From NCBI GenBank assembly GCA_949282555.1, contig CASDPK010000002.1, positions 62,001 through 126,000 on the forward strand: a stretch of 64,000 bases of DNA, written 5' to 3'. Source of the DNA: an uncultured Lentisphaeraceae bacterium (GTDB taxonomy: Bacteria; Verrucomicrobiota; Kiritimatiellia; RFP12; DVOR01). Shown piece after piece: positions 26,505 through 34,911 of this stretch. The notes under the pieces were generated by a model. That model saw only the letters and a program-made list of their open reading frames with translations. It had not been told where the DNA came from and did no database searches. The translations under genes were made by a program, and so were the position numbers. How positions within the stretch are numbered: the first letter of the stretch is position 1; every line of letters begins with the position of its first letter.

Positions 26505-27707
26505 ATGAACGATGATGCCCTTCCTTCCGAGTTGTGCGACGAAATCCGCCGCCGTGTCTTTGCCCCAGGATTCATCCGCCTCACGCAGTCGCTGACGCGC
26601 GAGGGGCGCCCCTTCCGCATTTCCCTGCGGCCCGTACGCCTCAAAGGGGAGGCGTTCTTTCAGGCGGAGATGACCGACGATGGCCGCACCCAAGTGCGCA
26701 ATCTCTCCGAAGGCCCCGCCCGCAAGGGATTGGAGCAGATCCTCTCCCAAGCCGGCAAGCGCGATCTCCACCTCGTGACGGCCGAGGGGGATCTCCATGT
26801 CCGCGTCACCAAAAAGGGCCGTCCGCTCGTCTCCCGCGGCAAGGCCAAAGCGCCCGTCGAGGGCGCCGCCGTGCCCGAGGCGCCCACCCATGACCGCGTG
26901 AAGCGTCAGCCGCTCACCGATTTCGACGCCACGCTGCTCCTGCGCGTGCTCGGGCTGGCCGACGATCGGGGCGCCATAAAGCCCTCCATGCGCGGCAAAT
27001 ACGACCAAGTGAACGCCCTTTTGCGCGCCGTGGAGCCGCTGTTGCCCGACGCGCCGCCCGCGACCTTCACGGTGGTGGATTGCGGGTGCGGCAAGGCCTA
27101 CCTCACCCTCGCGCTCCAGCGCTTCCTCGTCTGCGCCAAAGGCTGGCCCTCCGTGCGCGTGATCGGCATCGACCGCAACGCGGAGGTGGTCGCCTCCGCA
27201 CGTGCGATGGCCAACGCCCTCGGGCTCGGCCCGGAAGAGGCGGACTTCCGCGCCTGCGCCATCGCCGACGCCGACCTCCCCAAGGCCCCCGACCTCGTGA
27301 TGAGCCTGCACGCCTGCGACACCGCCACCGACGACGCCCTCATCGCCGCCGTCCGCACCGAGGCCTCCCGCATCCTTTGCGTGCCCTGCTGCCAACATGA
27401 GCTCCACCATGCGCTCGTGGGCGGCGGCCCCATGCGTGCGGCGCTCCGCCACGGCATCCTGCGCGAACGCTTGGCCGACCTCCTCACCGACACCTTCCGC
27501 GCACAGGTGCTCCGCATCTGCGGCTACCGCGCCCGCGTGATGGAATTCGTCTCCCCCGAGGCCACCGGGCGCAACCTGCTCATCCGCGCCGAACGCGGCC
27601 TGCGCCCCGGCCTCGGCGAAGCGCTCGCCGAATATCGCGGTCTGTGCGACTTCTGGGGCGTGGAGCCCTACATCGGCAAAGCGCTGGTTCCCGCGTCCGA
27701 AGCCTAA
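26505..27707 (+). CDS. SAM-dependent methyltransferase (Methyltransf_32-like)
   Basis: The 400-residue product has an N-terminal domain of unclear fold (residues 1-125). A class I methyltransferase domain follows with motif I VVDCGCGKAYLTLAL near residue 190 and VIGIDRNAEVVASA next. SLHACDTATDDAL and CVPCCQHELHH come after, a pattern seen in the METTL25/GSTCD-like Methyltransf_32 group. The target, RNA or protein, is unknown. The ATG at 26505, 7 bp past the ClC stop, starts the family-like region, and the gene is probably the third of that operon. A hairpin repeat follows 46 bp after the stop. Confidence 0.72.
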   Translation: MNDDALPSELCDEIRRRVFAPGFIRLTQSLTREGRPFRISLRPVRLKGEAFFQAEMTDDGRTQVRNLSEGPARKGLEQILSQAGKRDLHLVTAEGDLHVRVTKKGRPLVSRGKAKAPVEGAAVPEAPTHDRVKRQPLTDFDATLLLRVLGLADDRGAIKPSMRGKYDQVNALLRAVEPLLPDAPPATFTVVDCGCGKAYLTLALQRFLVCAKGWPSVRVIGIDRNAEVVASARAMANALGLGPEEADFRACAIADADLPKAPDLVMSLHACDTATDDALIAAVRTEASRILCVPCCQHELHHALVGGGPMRAALRHGILRERLADLLTDTFRAQVLRICGYRARVMEFVSPEATGRNLLIRAERGLRPGLGEALAEYRGLCDFWGVEPYIGKALVPASEA

Positions 27708-27729
27708 CGCGCCCCCTCCTGCCCCCAAA

Positions 27730-27748
27730 CGGGATGCAGTGCATCCCG
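27730..27748. repeat. 19-bp palindrome
   Basis: Perfect arms CGGGATGCA/TGCATCCCG flank a single G. It sits directly before the larger hairpin repeat, downstream of the methyltransferase gene, and may be part of the same element. Confidence 0.5.
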
Positions 27749-27753
27749 ACCCC

Positions 27754-27790
27754 AGAGGCTCCGTATCTCACCCCGGGATACGGAGCCTCT
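27754..27790. repeat. Hairpin repeat element, copy 1
   Basis: Perfect 14-bp arms AGAGGCTCCGTATC/GATACGGAGCCTCT enclose a 9-base loop. The same stem recurs at 40952-40986, and its left half recurs at 58868. It lies 46 bp after a stop codon and could also stop transcription, though no T-run follows. Confidence 0.7.
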
Positions 27791-27812
27791 CGCATTTCGC
27801 CCCTGTGAGAAA

Positions 27813-27841
27813 CAAAAAAGCCCGGTGCGGAAGCACCGGGC
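27813..27841 (-). terminator. Terminator of the PEP-CTERM remnant
   Basis: The stem GCCCGGTGC/GCACCGGGC with a TTCC loop is followed, on the minus strand, by a six-T run. It starts 23 bp after the stop of the PEP-CTERM remnant, the same spacing as for the intact sister genes. Confidence 0.8.
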
Positions 27842-27863
27842 AAAGGAATCCGCCGCGCCGACC

Positions 27864-28001
27864 TCACGCGACCTTTCGGCGCAATGCCAGCCCCGCCACG
27901 CCCACGGCAAGCAACGCCAACACGGTGGGTCCCGGGAGCGATGTGAAATCCTCTGCCGTGGCGTTCCTAAGTGGGCCGCAACGGTTTTCCCGCGTCCCCA
28001 T
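27864..28001 (-). pseudogene. Orphan PEP-CTERM sorting tail
   Basis: The minus-strand frame ends LPGPTVLALLAVGVAG followed by LALRRKVA and a stop, clearly a PEP-CTERM tail in which the second motif residue is Gly instead of Glu (PGP for PEP). Only about 45 residues are open back to an ATG at 28001; the rest (GTRENRCGPLRN) is not a signal peptide. No exported domain precedes it. A good terminator still follows. This is best read as the 3' remnant of a PEP-CTERM gene whose body was deleted, lying head-to-head with the intact gene at 28143. Confidence 0.7.
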
Positions 28002-28017
28002 CCGCCAAAATAACACA

Positions 28018-28045
28018 TTGACGATGGGGGGGGTTATGTTATTGT
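28018..28045 (+). promoter_or_regulatory. PEP-CTERM gene promoter with a G8 tract in the spacer
   Basis: TTGACG (28018-28023), a 16-bp spacer containing eight consecutive G (28026-28033), and TATTGT (28040-28045). Gain or loss of G would change the -35/-10 distance, the classic slipped-strand switch. The leader of about 90 bases contains a hairpin at 28070-28098 (CCGTTG/CAACGG with an inner GC stem). Confidence 0.6.
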
Positions 28046-28142
28046 GAGGGCAGTCGCGAGGGGAGTCCGCCGTTGGGCGGGGAGCTTTCCCGCAACGGAT
28101 TCACCGCAGGGCGACCTGCTTCTTGGAAAGAATGAGGGACGT

Positions 28143-28760
28143 ATGAAAAAGCTGTTCGCATGTGCCATCGCGGCGCTCGTTGTCGGTGCCGCCGGCGCCA
28201 TCAACACCACTTGGGAATCGCCTGGTTCCGGCTCAACCACGATTGCCCTGCCCGGCGGATGGGCGAACCACCCAACGCTCGTGGTCTCCATCACATATAC
28301 CATCGCGAACGACTTCAACCAAGGCACCACGGGAGGCGGCAGTGACATCTTCCGCCTTGGTTGGAACGGCAACACGAGCACGGACGTATCCAACCCGCAA
28401 ATGCTGGCGTTGCGCAAGCCTGGCAATGGCGACCCGGGCGTGAACGTTTCGTTCAACGGCGGCCAATTTGCGAACACGGCGGTGGAGGGATTGTTCTCCG
28501 TGGGAGACCACACGCTGACGCTGACGTTTGAGAATTGGTCGGATTCCAACCGTAGCTTGACAGCGAAGCTGGACGACGGCAGTGAGATTAACATTGCCAT
28601 GCCGGAGAATAATGTGACCTTTAGCTCCAACGGCTCGTTGGTGCTATGGGATTCGGGGCGCGCAGGTAACCTAGAGGTGACCGTCACGCCCGAGCCGACG
28701 GCGTTGGCATTGCTGGCGCTGGGTGTGGCTGGAGTGGCGTTGCGCCGGCGAGTGGCGTAA
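28143..28760 (+). CDS. PEP-CTERM exported protein
   Basis: The 205-residue protein has a signal peptide (MKKLFACAIAALVVGAAGA), a mature start INTTWESPG, and a beta-rich middle of about 150 residues resembling a lectin-like sandwich. The tail is TPEPTALALLALGVAG followed by VALRRRVA. The tail holds the Pro-Glu-Pro motif, a membrane helix and an Arg cluster, as needed for exosortase processing. Mature proteins of this kind reach the surface or the extracellular matrix; no enzyme motif is visible. The ATG at 28143 follows GAGGG. It is transcribed from the G8-containing promoter and has its own terminator. Confidence 0.85.
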   Translation: MKKLFACAIAALVVGAAGAINTTWESPGSGSTTIALPGGWANHPTLVVSITYTIANDFNQGTTGGGSDIFRLGWNGNTSTDVSNPQMLALRKPGNGDPGVNVSFNGGQFANTAVEGLFSVGDHTLTLTFENWSDSNRSLTAKLDDGSEINIAMPENNVTFSSNGSLVLWDSGRAGNLEVTVTPEPTALALLALGVAGVALRRRVA

Positions 28761-28783
28761 GCGGGTTTTCCGCTTCCGGTCGG

Positions 28784-28820
28784 AGGGTTCTTCGTGATAC
28801 CACGGAGAACCCTTTGGTTT
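28784..28820 (+). terminator. Terminator after the PEP-CTERM gene
   Basis: The stem AGGGTTCTTCGTG/CACGGAGAACCCT (one mismatch) with a 4-base loop is followed by TTGGTTT, 24 bp after the stop. Confidence 0.75.
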
Positions 28821-28930
28821 AGTGTGTGACGCGATGCATCTTACCGGAGGGGAAACGATCTTGACGCAGGGCTTTTTGTGGGGATTGGGCGCGAGCGAAC
28901 GACCGTGACGAAACGGCAACGCAGACCCCG

Positions 28931-30865
28931 TCAGTCCGTGAGGGCCTCAAGGGCGGTGGCGGCTTCTTCCCACTCAAGGGACAGTTTGCCAAGGTCGAAT
29001 TGAAGGGCGCGGAGACGCTTCCCGGCATCGGCGAGGCCCTGGGCGTCCAAGGAACCATCGCCAAGGCGGGCCGTGAGCTCGGCTTGCTCGGCCTCCAATT
29101 GGGCGATGGCGGCCTCGGCTTCGGCGACTTTGCGCTTGAGGCGTTTGACCTCGGGGGCCTTGGCGGCGCGTTCTTGGGCGCGTTGGCGGCGGAGATCCTT
29201 GGAGGAGACCTTGGGGGCCTCGACGGGGCGCGGGGCCTCCTCAACGGGGGCCTCGCCGGCAATCTTCTCAAGATAATAATCATAGCCGCCGGGGAATCGG
29301 CGGATGCCGCGGCGGGAGACTTCGAGGATGTTTTGGGCGGTGCCGCGGACGAACTCGACGTCGTGGGAGACGAGGACGACGGTGCCATCGTAGTCACGGA
29401 CGGCCTGCTGGAGACGCTCGCGGCCCTCGAGGTCGAGGTGGGTGGTGGGTTCGTCGAGCAACAGGAAGTTGGGCGGATTGAGGAAGAGGCGCAGGAAGGC
29501 CAAACGGATCTTCTCACCGCCGGAGAGCACCTTCACGCACTTGGCACAGTCGCCCGCATCAAAGCCAAAGCCGCCCAAGCGGTTGCGCAGTTCCTTTTCG
29601 GGCAGTGCGCCGGCGGCGGCCTTGGCCACGGCAAAGACCGTTTCATCGGGGTTCATGGTCTCCGCAAAATCCTGGCTCTGATAGCCGGGGGCCACATGGT
29701 AGCCGAAGACGGCCTTGCCCTCGGTGGGGGCGCGGACGCCGGCCAGCACGCGCAGAAGCGTGGTTTTGCCCATGCCGTTGTAGCCCACGATGGCAATCTT
29801 GTCGCCGTTCATCACGCGCAGGTCGAGCCCGGAGAAGACGGGGTGATCGCTTCCCGGATAGGCATAGGCCGCGCCCTCCAGCCGCACGATCTCGGCCCCC
29901 GCGTGGGGGGCCTTGGGCAGGCGGAGGTAGCCCGCGGAACGGGAACGCGCGGGGAGGCGGATCTCCTCCATCTTTTCCAGCTGGCGTTCGCGGCTCTGCG
30001 CTTGGGAGGCCTTGGTGGCCTGTGCGCGGAAGCGTTCCACGAAGCGCTCCAACTGCTCGCGTTTGCGATCCTGGTTGGCCTTGGCTTGGAGAAGCTGGCG
30101 GTAGCGGGTCTCGCGCTCGGTGAGATAGTAATCCAAGGGGCCGTTGTAGCGGGTCACGGTGCCGCCATCCACCTCCACGGTGATGCGCGTGATGGCCCGC
30201 AACAGATAGCGGTCGTGCGAGATGAGCACCAACGTGCCCTCAAAGCCGCGCAGGAAACGCTGGAGCCACTCCACCGCGGGGAGGTCGAGATAGTTGGAAG
30301 GCTCGTCGAGCAGGAGCAATTCGGGCTTGGAGGCCAGCACGCGCGAGAGCTCCGCACGCATTCGCCATCCGCCGGAGAAGGTGGCGAAGGGGCGACCAAA
30401 ATCCTCCGTGGCGTAGCCAAGGCCGCCGAGCGACTCCTTCACGCGGGCTTCCAGCGACCATCCCCCCATCTGCTCGAAGCGCGTGTGCGCCTCGCCCAAT
30501 TCGCGCAACATCCGCGCCTTCGCCGTGGGGTCCTTTTCGACCGCCAAGGCTTCCTCCAACCGCGCGATGTCACGCTCGGTGCGCTCGAACCCGGGGATGC
30601 CCTCCAGGCAATACTGCAACAACGTCTGCTCCGGGGAATCCGGCTCCAAGTGCTGACGCACGAACCCAATGCGCGGGGCGCCCTCGTGAAGGACGTCGCC
30701 CACATCGGGCGTCAAATCCCCGAGGATCAGCCGAAAGAGCGTGGATTTCCCCGAGCCGTTCGGCCCGACGATTCCCACGCGTTCGCCCGCATTGATCTTG
30801 AAAGAGGCGTGCTCAAAGAGTGCCTTGGGCCCATACCGTACGCTGACATCGCGAAACTCAATCAT
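28931..30865 (-). CDS. ABC-F family ATPase
   Basis: The 644-residue soluble protein has two ABC ATPase domains. Walker A motifs are VGPNGSGKSTL (near residue 35) and VGYNGMGKTTL, signature motifs are FSGGWRMRAEL and LSGGEKIRLAF, and Walker B motifs are LLLLDEPSNYLDL and LLLDEPTTHLDL. A charged linker (about 235-320) joins them and a C-terminal coiled coil closes the protein. There are no membrane segments. This is the ABC-F layout of Uup/EttA/YheS-type ribosome-associated factors; the exact subfamily was not resolved. The ATG at 30865 starts the first ABC domain; a longer in-frame start at 31045 lies inside the neighbouring gene's opposite side and lacks homology. Confidence 0.9.
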   Translation of the reverse strand: MIEFRDVSVRYGPKALFEHASFKINAGERVGIVGPNGSGKSTLFRLILGDLTPDVGDVLHEGAPRIGFVRQHLEPDSPEQTLLQYCLEGIPGFERTERDIARLEEALAVEKDPTAKARMLRELGEAHTRFEQMGGWSLEARVKESLGGLGYATEDFGRPFATFSGGWRMRAELSRVLASKPELLLLDEPSNYLDLPAVEWLQRFLRGFEGTLVLISHDRYLLRAITRITVEVDGGTVTRYNGPLDYYLTERETRYRQLLQAKANQDRKREQLERFVERFRAQATKASQAQSRERQLEKMEEIRLPARSRSAGYLRLPKAPHAGAEIVRLEGAAYAYPGSDHPVFSGLDLRVMNGDKIAIVGYNGMGKTTLLRVLAGVRAPTEGKAVFGYHVAPGYQSQDFAETMNPDETVFAVAKAAAGALPEKELRNRLGGFGFDAGDCAKCVKVLSGGEKIRLAFLRLFLNPPNFLLLDEPTTHLDLEGRERLQQAVRDYDGTVVLVSHDVEFVRGTAQNILEVSRRGIRRFPGGYDYYLEKIAGEAPVEEAPRPVEAPKVSSKDLRRQRAQERAAKAPEVKRLKRKVAEAEAAIAQLEAEQAELTARLGDGSLDAQGLADAGKRLRALQFDLGKLSLEWEEAATALEALTD

Positions 30866-30903
30866 TCCGTGATTATAACAAACCCTTCCGCGAAGGGCCC
30901 CGC

Positions 30904-33903
30904 TCAGCGTTCGGCGCGGAGGCGAAAGAAGGCGGAGGGCTCGGAGAGCGAAAAGGTGAGGACGCGCACGCCGGGTTCGGATGCGTCTGTCGCAATCAAC
31001 GGAAGCGGCGCCTTTGCGGTGTTCCCCGCGACATCGCAGGGCCAAACGGAGACTTCGGTGCCTTCAGCATAGTCCGCCGGGGCGCCGGCCTTCCCAGAGA
31101 CGGAGGCCTCGACCGTGAGCGTATGCGCACCGGTTTCGTCCGGGACGGAGAGATCAAGCGCGGTGACGGCAAATGTCCACTCCGCAGAGATCGCTTGGAC
31201 ACCGTCCACAGGGTCACCTTGGAACTCGGGAGCAATGCCCGAGAAGAGATGCAGGGCCTCCGCGGCGGCTTCGGAAACAACGCGGAGCGTATGCACGCCG
31301 GTCGAGGGCACAAAAGGCAATGTCCCCATAAGAGCCGTAGCGAGATCATCCGCGAGGGGTTCTTCCCCTGCGTCTCCCATCAGTGTGAGGGTGATCCGGC
31401 GGATTGCCTCGGGCAAAACCGTCTCTCGAATCCAAAGCGTGTCAGCCGTCCACGGGAAGTTGCCACCAAGGAGCGTGAGGGAGCCTGCGGCGGCGAGACT
31501 GGGGGCCGAGGCTTTCGCAGAGCCATTGCGGTTGGCAATCCACGGCTGAGCCCGGAAGGGATCGGCAGAGGATGACGTGATGGAGGCCCCGGCGCACCAC
31601 GTGACACCGAGGGCTTTGAGGAAGTCGGCAGGCAATTTGTTCAGGTTGCCAATGGCGCCTCCCGCGGCATTTAGGCTTCCGTCACGGGCTTCCAATCGGG
31701 CCGTTGGGCGCAGGATGACCGAGCAATCGGAGAAGGTGATGGCGGGGGCGTTGTCCCAGTTGAATTGCCCCACCAAGCCGCCAACGTCGGCATTGGCCGT
31801 CATCGTCACGGCATTCCCTAGGGAGTCGACGGCACGAGAGGTCACCGTACCGGCGAGATCAAGCGAGACCTCTCGCACGGTGATGGCCCCGTTTTCGGTG
31901 TAGAACTGTCCCGTAAGGGCTCCCACCTCGTGTTGTCCCCGCAATTCCGCGCCTTCGCGGAGGATCAGGCGGACTCGTTCCACGGTGGCCCCGGCATTGA
32001 GGTAGGCCGAGAGGAGCCCCGCGCAGGCCCCTTGCCCCCCGCGCGTGGTGAGCCTAACCTCATTCCCTCGGCCTGTCCCGGCGTCCTGCTTCCGATCTCG
32101 CCGGGAGATGATGCGCCCGGAGCAATCCACCGTAAGGTCACGGACGGTTCCGGAGAGATGGATGAAGAGGGCGGCTTCGTCGTATGAAACGATCCACGTA
32201 TCCCTGGGCAATGTGAGTGTGTGTCCCTCTCCCTCCAGCACGCCGGAGAAGGCCGGGACCGGGCGCGGGTCATGCGAGAACACGATGTCGGCCCCAAGGC
32301 GCGCCATTTTCACGTCGGCGGCGTGATCGGCAAACCAAAACCAATCCTCCTCGGTGCGAAGCGTCACAGTGCCATCGGCAGCCGTCTCGGGGGTGGGCCA
32401 ATCCCACGCGGTGCGAGGCCAAATGACCTGAGCTTGTGCGCGCCCAAGCGATTGGCTGTGTGTCCACTCGGTGTCGGAGTAATAGCCCCAACTCATGACG
32501 CCGCCCAAATCCCATTCCAAACAGGCCCGCACCTTCCCGCGATAGGTCGTGGGGCCCGTGAAGGTTTGGAGCACCTCTCGGAAGGGGCAAGCATCGCAAT
32601 CGTCACCGGTGTACCCGGGCTGACCCACCACCGTGGCCCACCCCGGCTGACTCCACGTATTGGTGTCGTTGCCATAAATCGCCTGGCCCATCACCAGCCT
32701 CCGGGCGGGGACTGCGCGGGTGTCGCGAAGCGTCTCGACACTTTCACGTTGGAGACGGAAGGGTGCATTCAGGGAGGTGCCGTCATAGGCCATCACGTTG
32801 ATGTAGTCAAAAAGTGCGAGCGTTCCCTTCGGTTGCGACCGATAATATGCCGCTATCGCCGCCGAAAGTTCCCACCCATGGGCAAAAAAGGCATCCTTGA
32901 GCGCCCCCATCGTCTTGGCGTAATTCTGGAATTGCTCCGGCGTTGCGCAATACTCCCAGTCCACGTCCAGCCCATCGGCCCCCAGCGTCTCCAAAGCGGA
33001 AACCACCGAAGCCACAAACGCGGTGCGATGCGCATCACTCATCGCTTGCCGAAGCGCCTCGCTTTTCTCGGGGCTTCCATTGGTCACGACCTTCAGATGC
33101 AATGCGGGATGATGCGCCGCCCGCAACTCTTTGAGTCGCCGAAAGGTCGCCGCGTAGCCCTCCGAAACGTTGAGTACATAGGCCCCATCCTTCTCCACCA
33201 CTTCACAAGGCGCCGACCCATTGCCGATCACCAGCACTTCCGTGAGCGTGGCAAGGCGCGATGGCTCCTTCTCCCAAAACGCAAGGAGATCTGCCTTGGT
33301 ATACGCGCCAATCCGATGCCGGAAGGGATAGATCCGGTGGACACCACCCGCTGCGGGATCCGCAAACACCTCTCGCGCGTAAACCGTTTCCCCCACCCGA
33401 ACATCCCCCGCGAGTTCCACCGAGAGGGAGGCCTCCGGCGAAATGCCCACCTTCGGGTTCACCACCACCCAAAGCGAATCCCCCGCCTGCAACGTTGCAT
33501 CGATCCCGTTATCGAACGTCAGCGTGAAATCCGTCGCCTCGGCCGGCCCATTCTGCCAGCGCAAACTCTCCGAAGCCGTCTGTCGCGGCTCACCGAAATG
33601 CGGCAAGGCATAGCTGAAAGACTGGCCGATCGAACACTCATTTGCCGCCGCTGTCGCCGTCGCCGGTTGCCGGAAAAGACGGAAACTCGTGAAGTCATCC
33701 GCCGTGCAATGCTCCAACCGAAACCTCACCGGAAGGCTCACCGAATGCTTCCCTGCCGAAGGCACCAACCCTCGAAACCCCAACACCGCCTCTTCCCCGG
33801 CTCCGCGCGTCAGCCAAGGATGCGCACGCACCATCTGCGCCGTCTCCGCCCAAAGCGGGCCCACCACCAGCGCCACCACGAGGCCAAGCATCTGTTTGTA
33901 CAT
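30904..33903 (-). CDS. Large secreted GH18-family protein
   Basis: The 999-residue product has a signal peptide (about 1-19, ending LWAE), a beta-rich N-terminal region to about residue 215, and a GH18 TIM barrel. The barrel carries the catalytic signature DGLDVDWEY (acid Glu intact) and YINVMAYDG. A further 450 residues contain GLUG/beta-helix-like repeats (VGALTGQFY..., VGGLVGQFN...) and a C-terminal beta-domain. GH18 enzymes cleave chitin or the chitobiose core of N-glycans; with mucin-type enzymes nearby, an endo-beta-N-acetylglucosaminidase role is possible. The ATG at 33903 follows GAGGAGC. It is not fused to a PEP-CTERM tail. Confidence 0.8.
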   Translation of the reverse strand: MYKQMLGLVVALVVGPLWAETAQMVRAHPWLTRGAGEEAVLGFRGLVPSAGKHSVSLPVRFRLEHCTADDFTSFRLFRQPATATAAANECSIGQSFSYALPHFGEPRQTASESLRWQNGPAEATDFTLTFDNGIDATLQAGDSLWVVVNPKVGISPEASLSVELAGDVRVGETVYAREVFADPAAGGVHRIYPFRHRIGAYTKADLLAFWEKEPSRLATLTEVLVIGNGSAPCEVVEKDGAYVLNVSEGYAATFRRLKELRAAHHPALHLKVVTNGSPEKSEALRQAMSDAHRTAFVASVVSALETLGADGLDVDWEYCATPEQFQNYAKTMGALKDAFFAHGWELSAAIAAYYRSQPKGTLALFDYINVMAYDGTSLNAPFRLQRESVETLRDTRAVPARRLVMGQAIYGNDTNTWSQPGWATVVGQPGYTGDDCDACPFREVLQTFTGPTTYRGKVRACLEWDLGGVMSWGYYSDTEWTHSQSLGRAQAQVIWPRTAWDWPTPETAADGTVTLRTEEDWFWFADHAADVKMARLGADIVFSHDPRPVPAFSGVLEGEGHTLTLPRDTWIVSYDEAALFIHLSGTVRDLTVDCSGRIISRRDRKQDAGTGRGNEVRLTTRGGQGACAGLLSAYLNAGATVERVRLILREGAELRGQHEVGALTGQFYTENGAITVREVSLDLAGTVTSRAVDSLGNAVTMTANADVGGLVGQFNWDNAPAITFSDCSVILRPTARLEARDGSLNAAGGAIGNLNKLPADFLKALGVTWCAGASITSSSADPFRAQPWIANRNGSAKASAPSLAAAGSLTLLGGNFPWTADTLWIRETVLPEAIRRITLTLMGDAGEEPLADDLATALMGTLPFVPSTGVHTLRVVSEAAAEALHLFSGIAPEFQGDPVDGVQAISAEWTFAVTALDLSVPDETGAHTLTVEASVSGKAGAPADYAEGTEVSVWPCDVAGNTAKAPLPLIATDASEPGVRVLTFSLSEPSAFFRLRAER

Positions 33904-33990
33904 ACGTTGCTCCTCTCCAAAAATCCCAAAATCCCAAACGTTAGCGGTAATTCTAGCACACCGTTCTCTTGCAATGGGGGCCCAATCAAG

Positions 33991-34019
33991 CAAAAAGGGG
34001 CGGACACACGTCCGCCCCT
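33991..34019 (-). terminator. Terminator of the minus-strand PEP-CTERM gene
   Basis: The 10-bp perfect stem AGGGGCGGAC/GTCCGCCCCT with loop ACAC is followed on the minus strand by CTTTTTGC. It starts 26 bp past the stop at 34045. Confidence 0.85.
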
Positions 34020-34044
34020 AAACTCAGCGCCACGGCGCCAGTTC

Positions 34045-34713
34045 TCACGCTACATGGCGGCGAAGTGCCAAGCCAGCCACGCCCAAGGCCAAAAGCGCTA
34101 GCGCCGTCGGCTCGGGAAGAGCTGCAATCTGCGCTGGGGTCATATACGTGTCCGACAAAAATAACCGAATGTCATCTGTACTCTTGAACAAATTATTGTC
34201 AAGGCTGCCCTCCTGCATGTTTTGTCCTATGACGTATTTATACATCCAGAATTCGCCAAGTCCCGTTGTAGGTTCTGTCAGGGAGAAGAAGACGGTTCCG
34301 TTCACCGAAACCTCCAACTTCGAGAAGTTCGCCCCATCACGCTTCATCGAAATCCCAATTACCGCTTGCCCCTCCTCCACTACAGGATTATTAGAGGTTG
34401 CGGCACCCGTCGAGACCCCCTCAAACGAAGCGTGCCATTTACCCGCCCACGTCGAAACGCGAACGTACTTGGTGTCATCTCCAAACGAGATCACCGTCCC
34501 GTTCCCAGGGGAAGTTGAGTTTCCTCCCCCGACCGTTGCGGCTTCCGTCATGTTCGCGATGATCGCAATCGTTCCTTCTCTTCCGGCCGTTATTCTGAAA
34601 TCACTGGGCACTTCCGTTTTCTCGCGATACGCGGCCGTAGACCACGACGTCGTTACGGCCTGCATTGAACACCCAATGGCTGTTGCAATCACAATTGTCA
34701 GTAGGTTTCTCAT
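34045..34713 (-). CDS. PEP-CTERM exported protein, poly-G promoter
   Basis: The 222-residue protein has a signal peptide (MRNLLTIVIATAIGCSMQA) and mature start VTTSWSTAAYREK. Its middle is concanavalin/LamG-like (VSTWAGKWHASFEGV, FSKLEVSVNGTVFFSLTEP). The tail is LPEPTALALLALGVAG followed by LALRRHVA. It probably binds a carbohydrate or forms part of the surface layer or matrix; no catalytic motif is seen. A G10 tract lies in the promoter spacer. The DNA is visibly A+T-richer than its neighbours. An in-frame ATG at 34728 is possible, but the signal peptide begins best at 34713 (site AAAGGGAATGAC). Confidence 0.85.
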   Translation of the reverse strand: MRNLLTIVIATAIGCSMQAVTTSWSTAAYREKTEVPSDFRITAGREGTIAIIANMTEAATVGGGNSTSPGNGTVISFGDDTKYVRVSTWAGKWHASFEGVSTGAATSNNPVVEEGQAVIGISMKRDGANFSKLEVSVNGTVFFSLTEPTTGLGEFWMYKYVIGQNMQEGSLDNNLFKSTDDIRLFLSDTYMTPAQIAALPEPTALALLALGVAGLALRRHVA

Positions 34714-34783
34714 GTCATTCCCTTTCATCTCCTCAGGTTCAGCTGGTGCGCGGACACCCCGCCATTGCTCACCTGTGATGCAC

Positions 34784-34812
34784 ATAGTACCACCCCCCCC
34801 CCATTTGCGCAA
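34784..34812 (-). promoter_or_regulatory. PEP-CTERM gene promoter with a G10 tract in the spacer
   Basis: On the minus strand, TTGCGC (34807-34812), a spacer of exactly 17 bp containing ten consecutive G (C at 34793-34802 on the plus strand), and TACTAT (34784-34789). The tract sits where slippage would change promoter spacing. The leader is about 64 bases. Confidence 0.6.
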
Positions 34813-34911
34813 GCAAAAAAAATAGCCCCCTTTCCCACAGACGTCCCCACGCTTGAACATGCCAAGGGCCGGACACATCGACAGGCGGGGACGTGGTATA
34901 CTTTGGGTGTT

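Noticed and set aside
27754-27790. Calling the hairpin repeat a plain terminator of the methyltransferase gene
   Set aside because: The stem is repeated elsewhere with the same sequence and lacks a downstream T-run, so an element is the better description.
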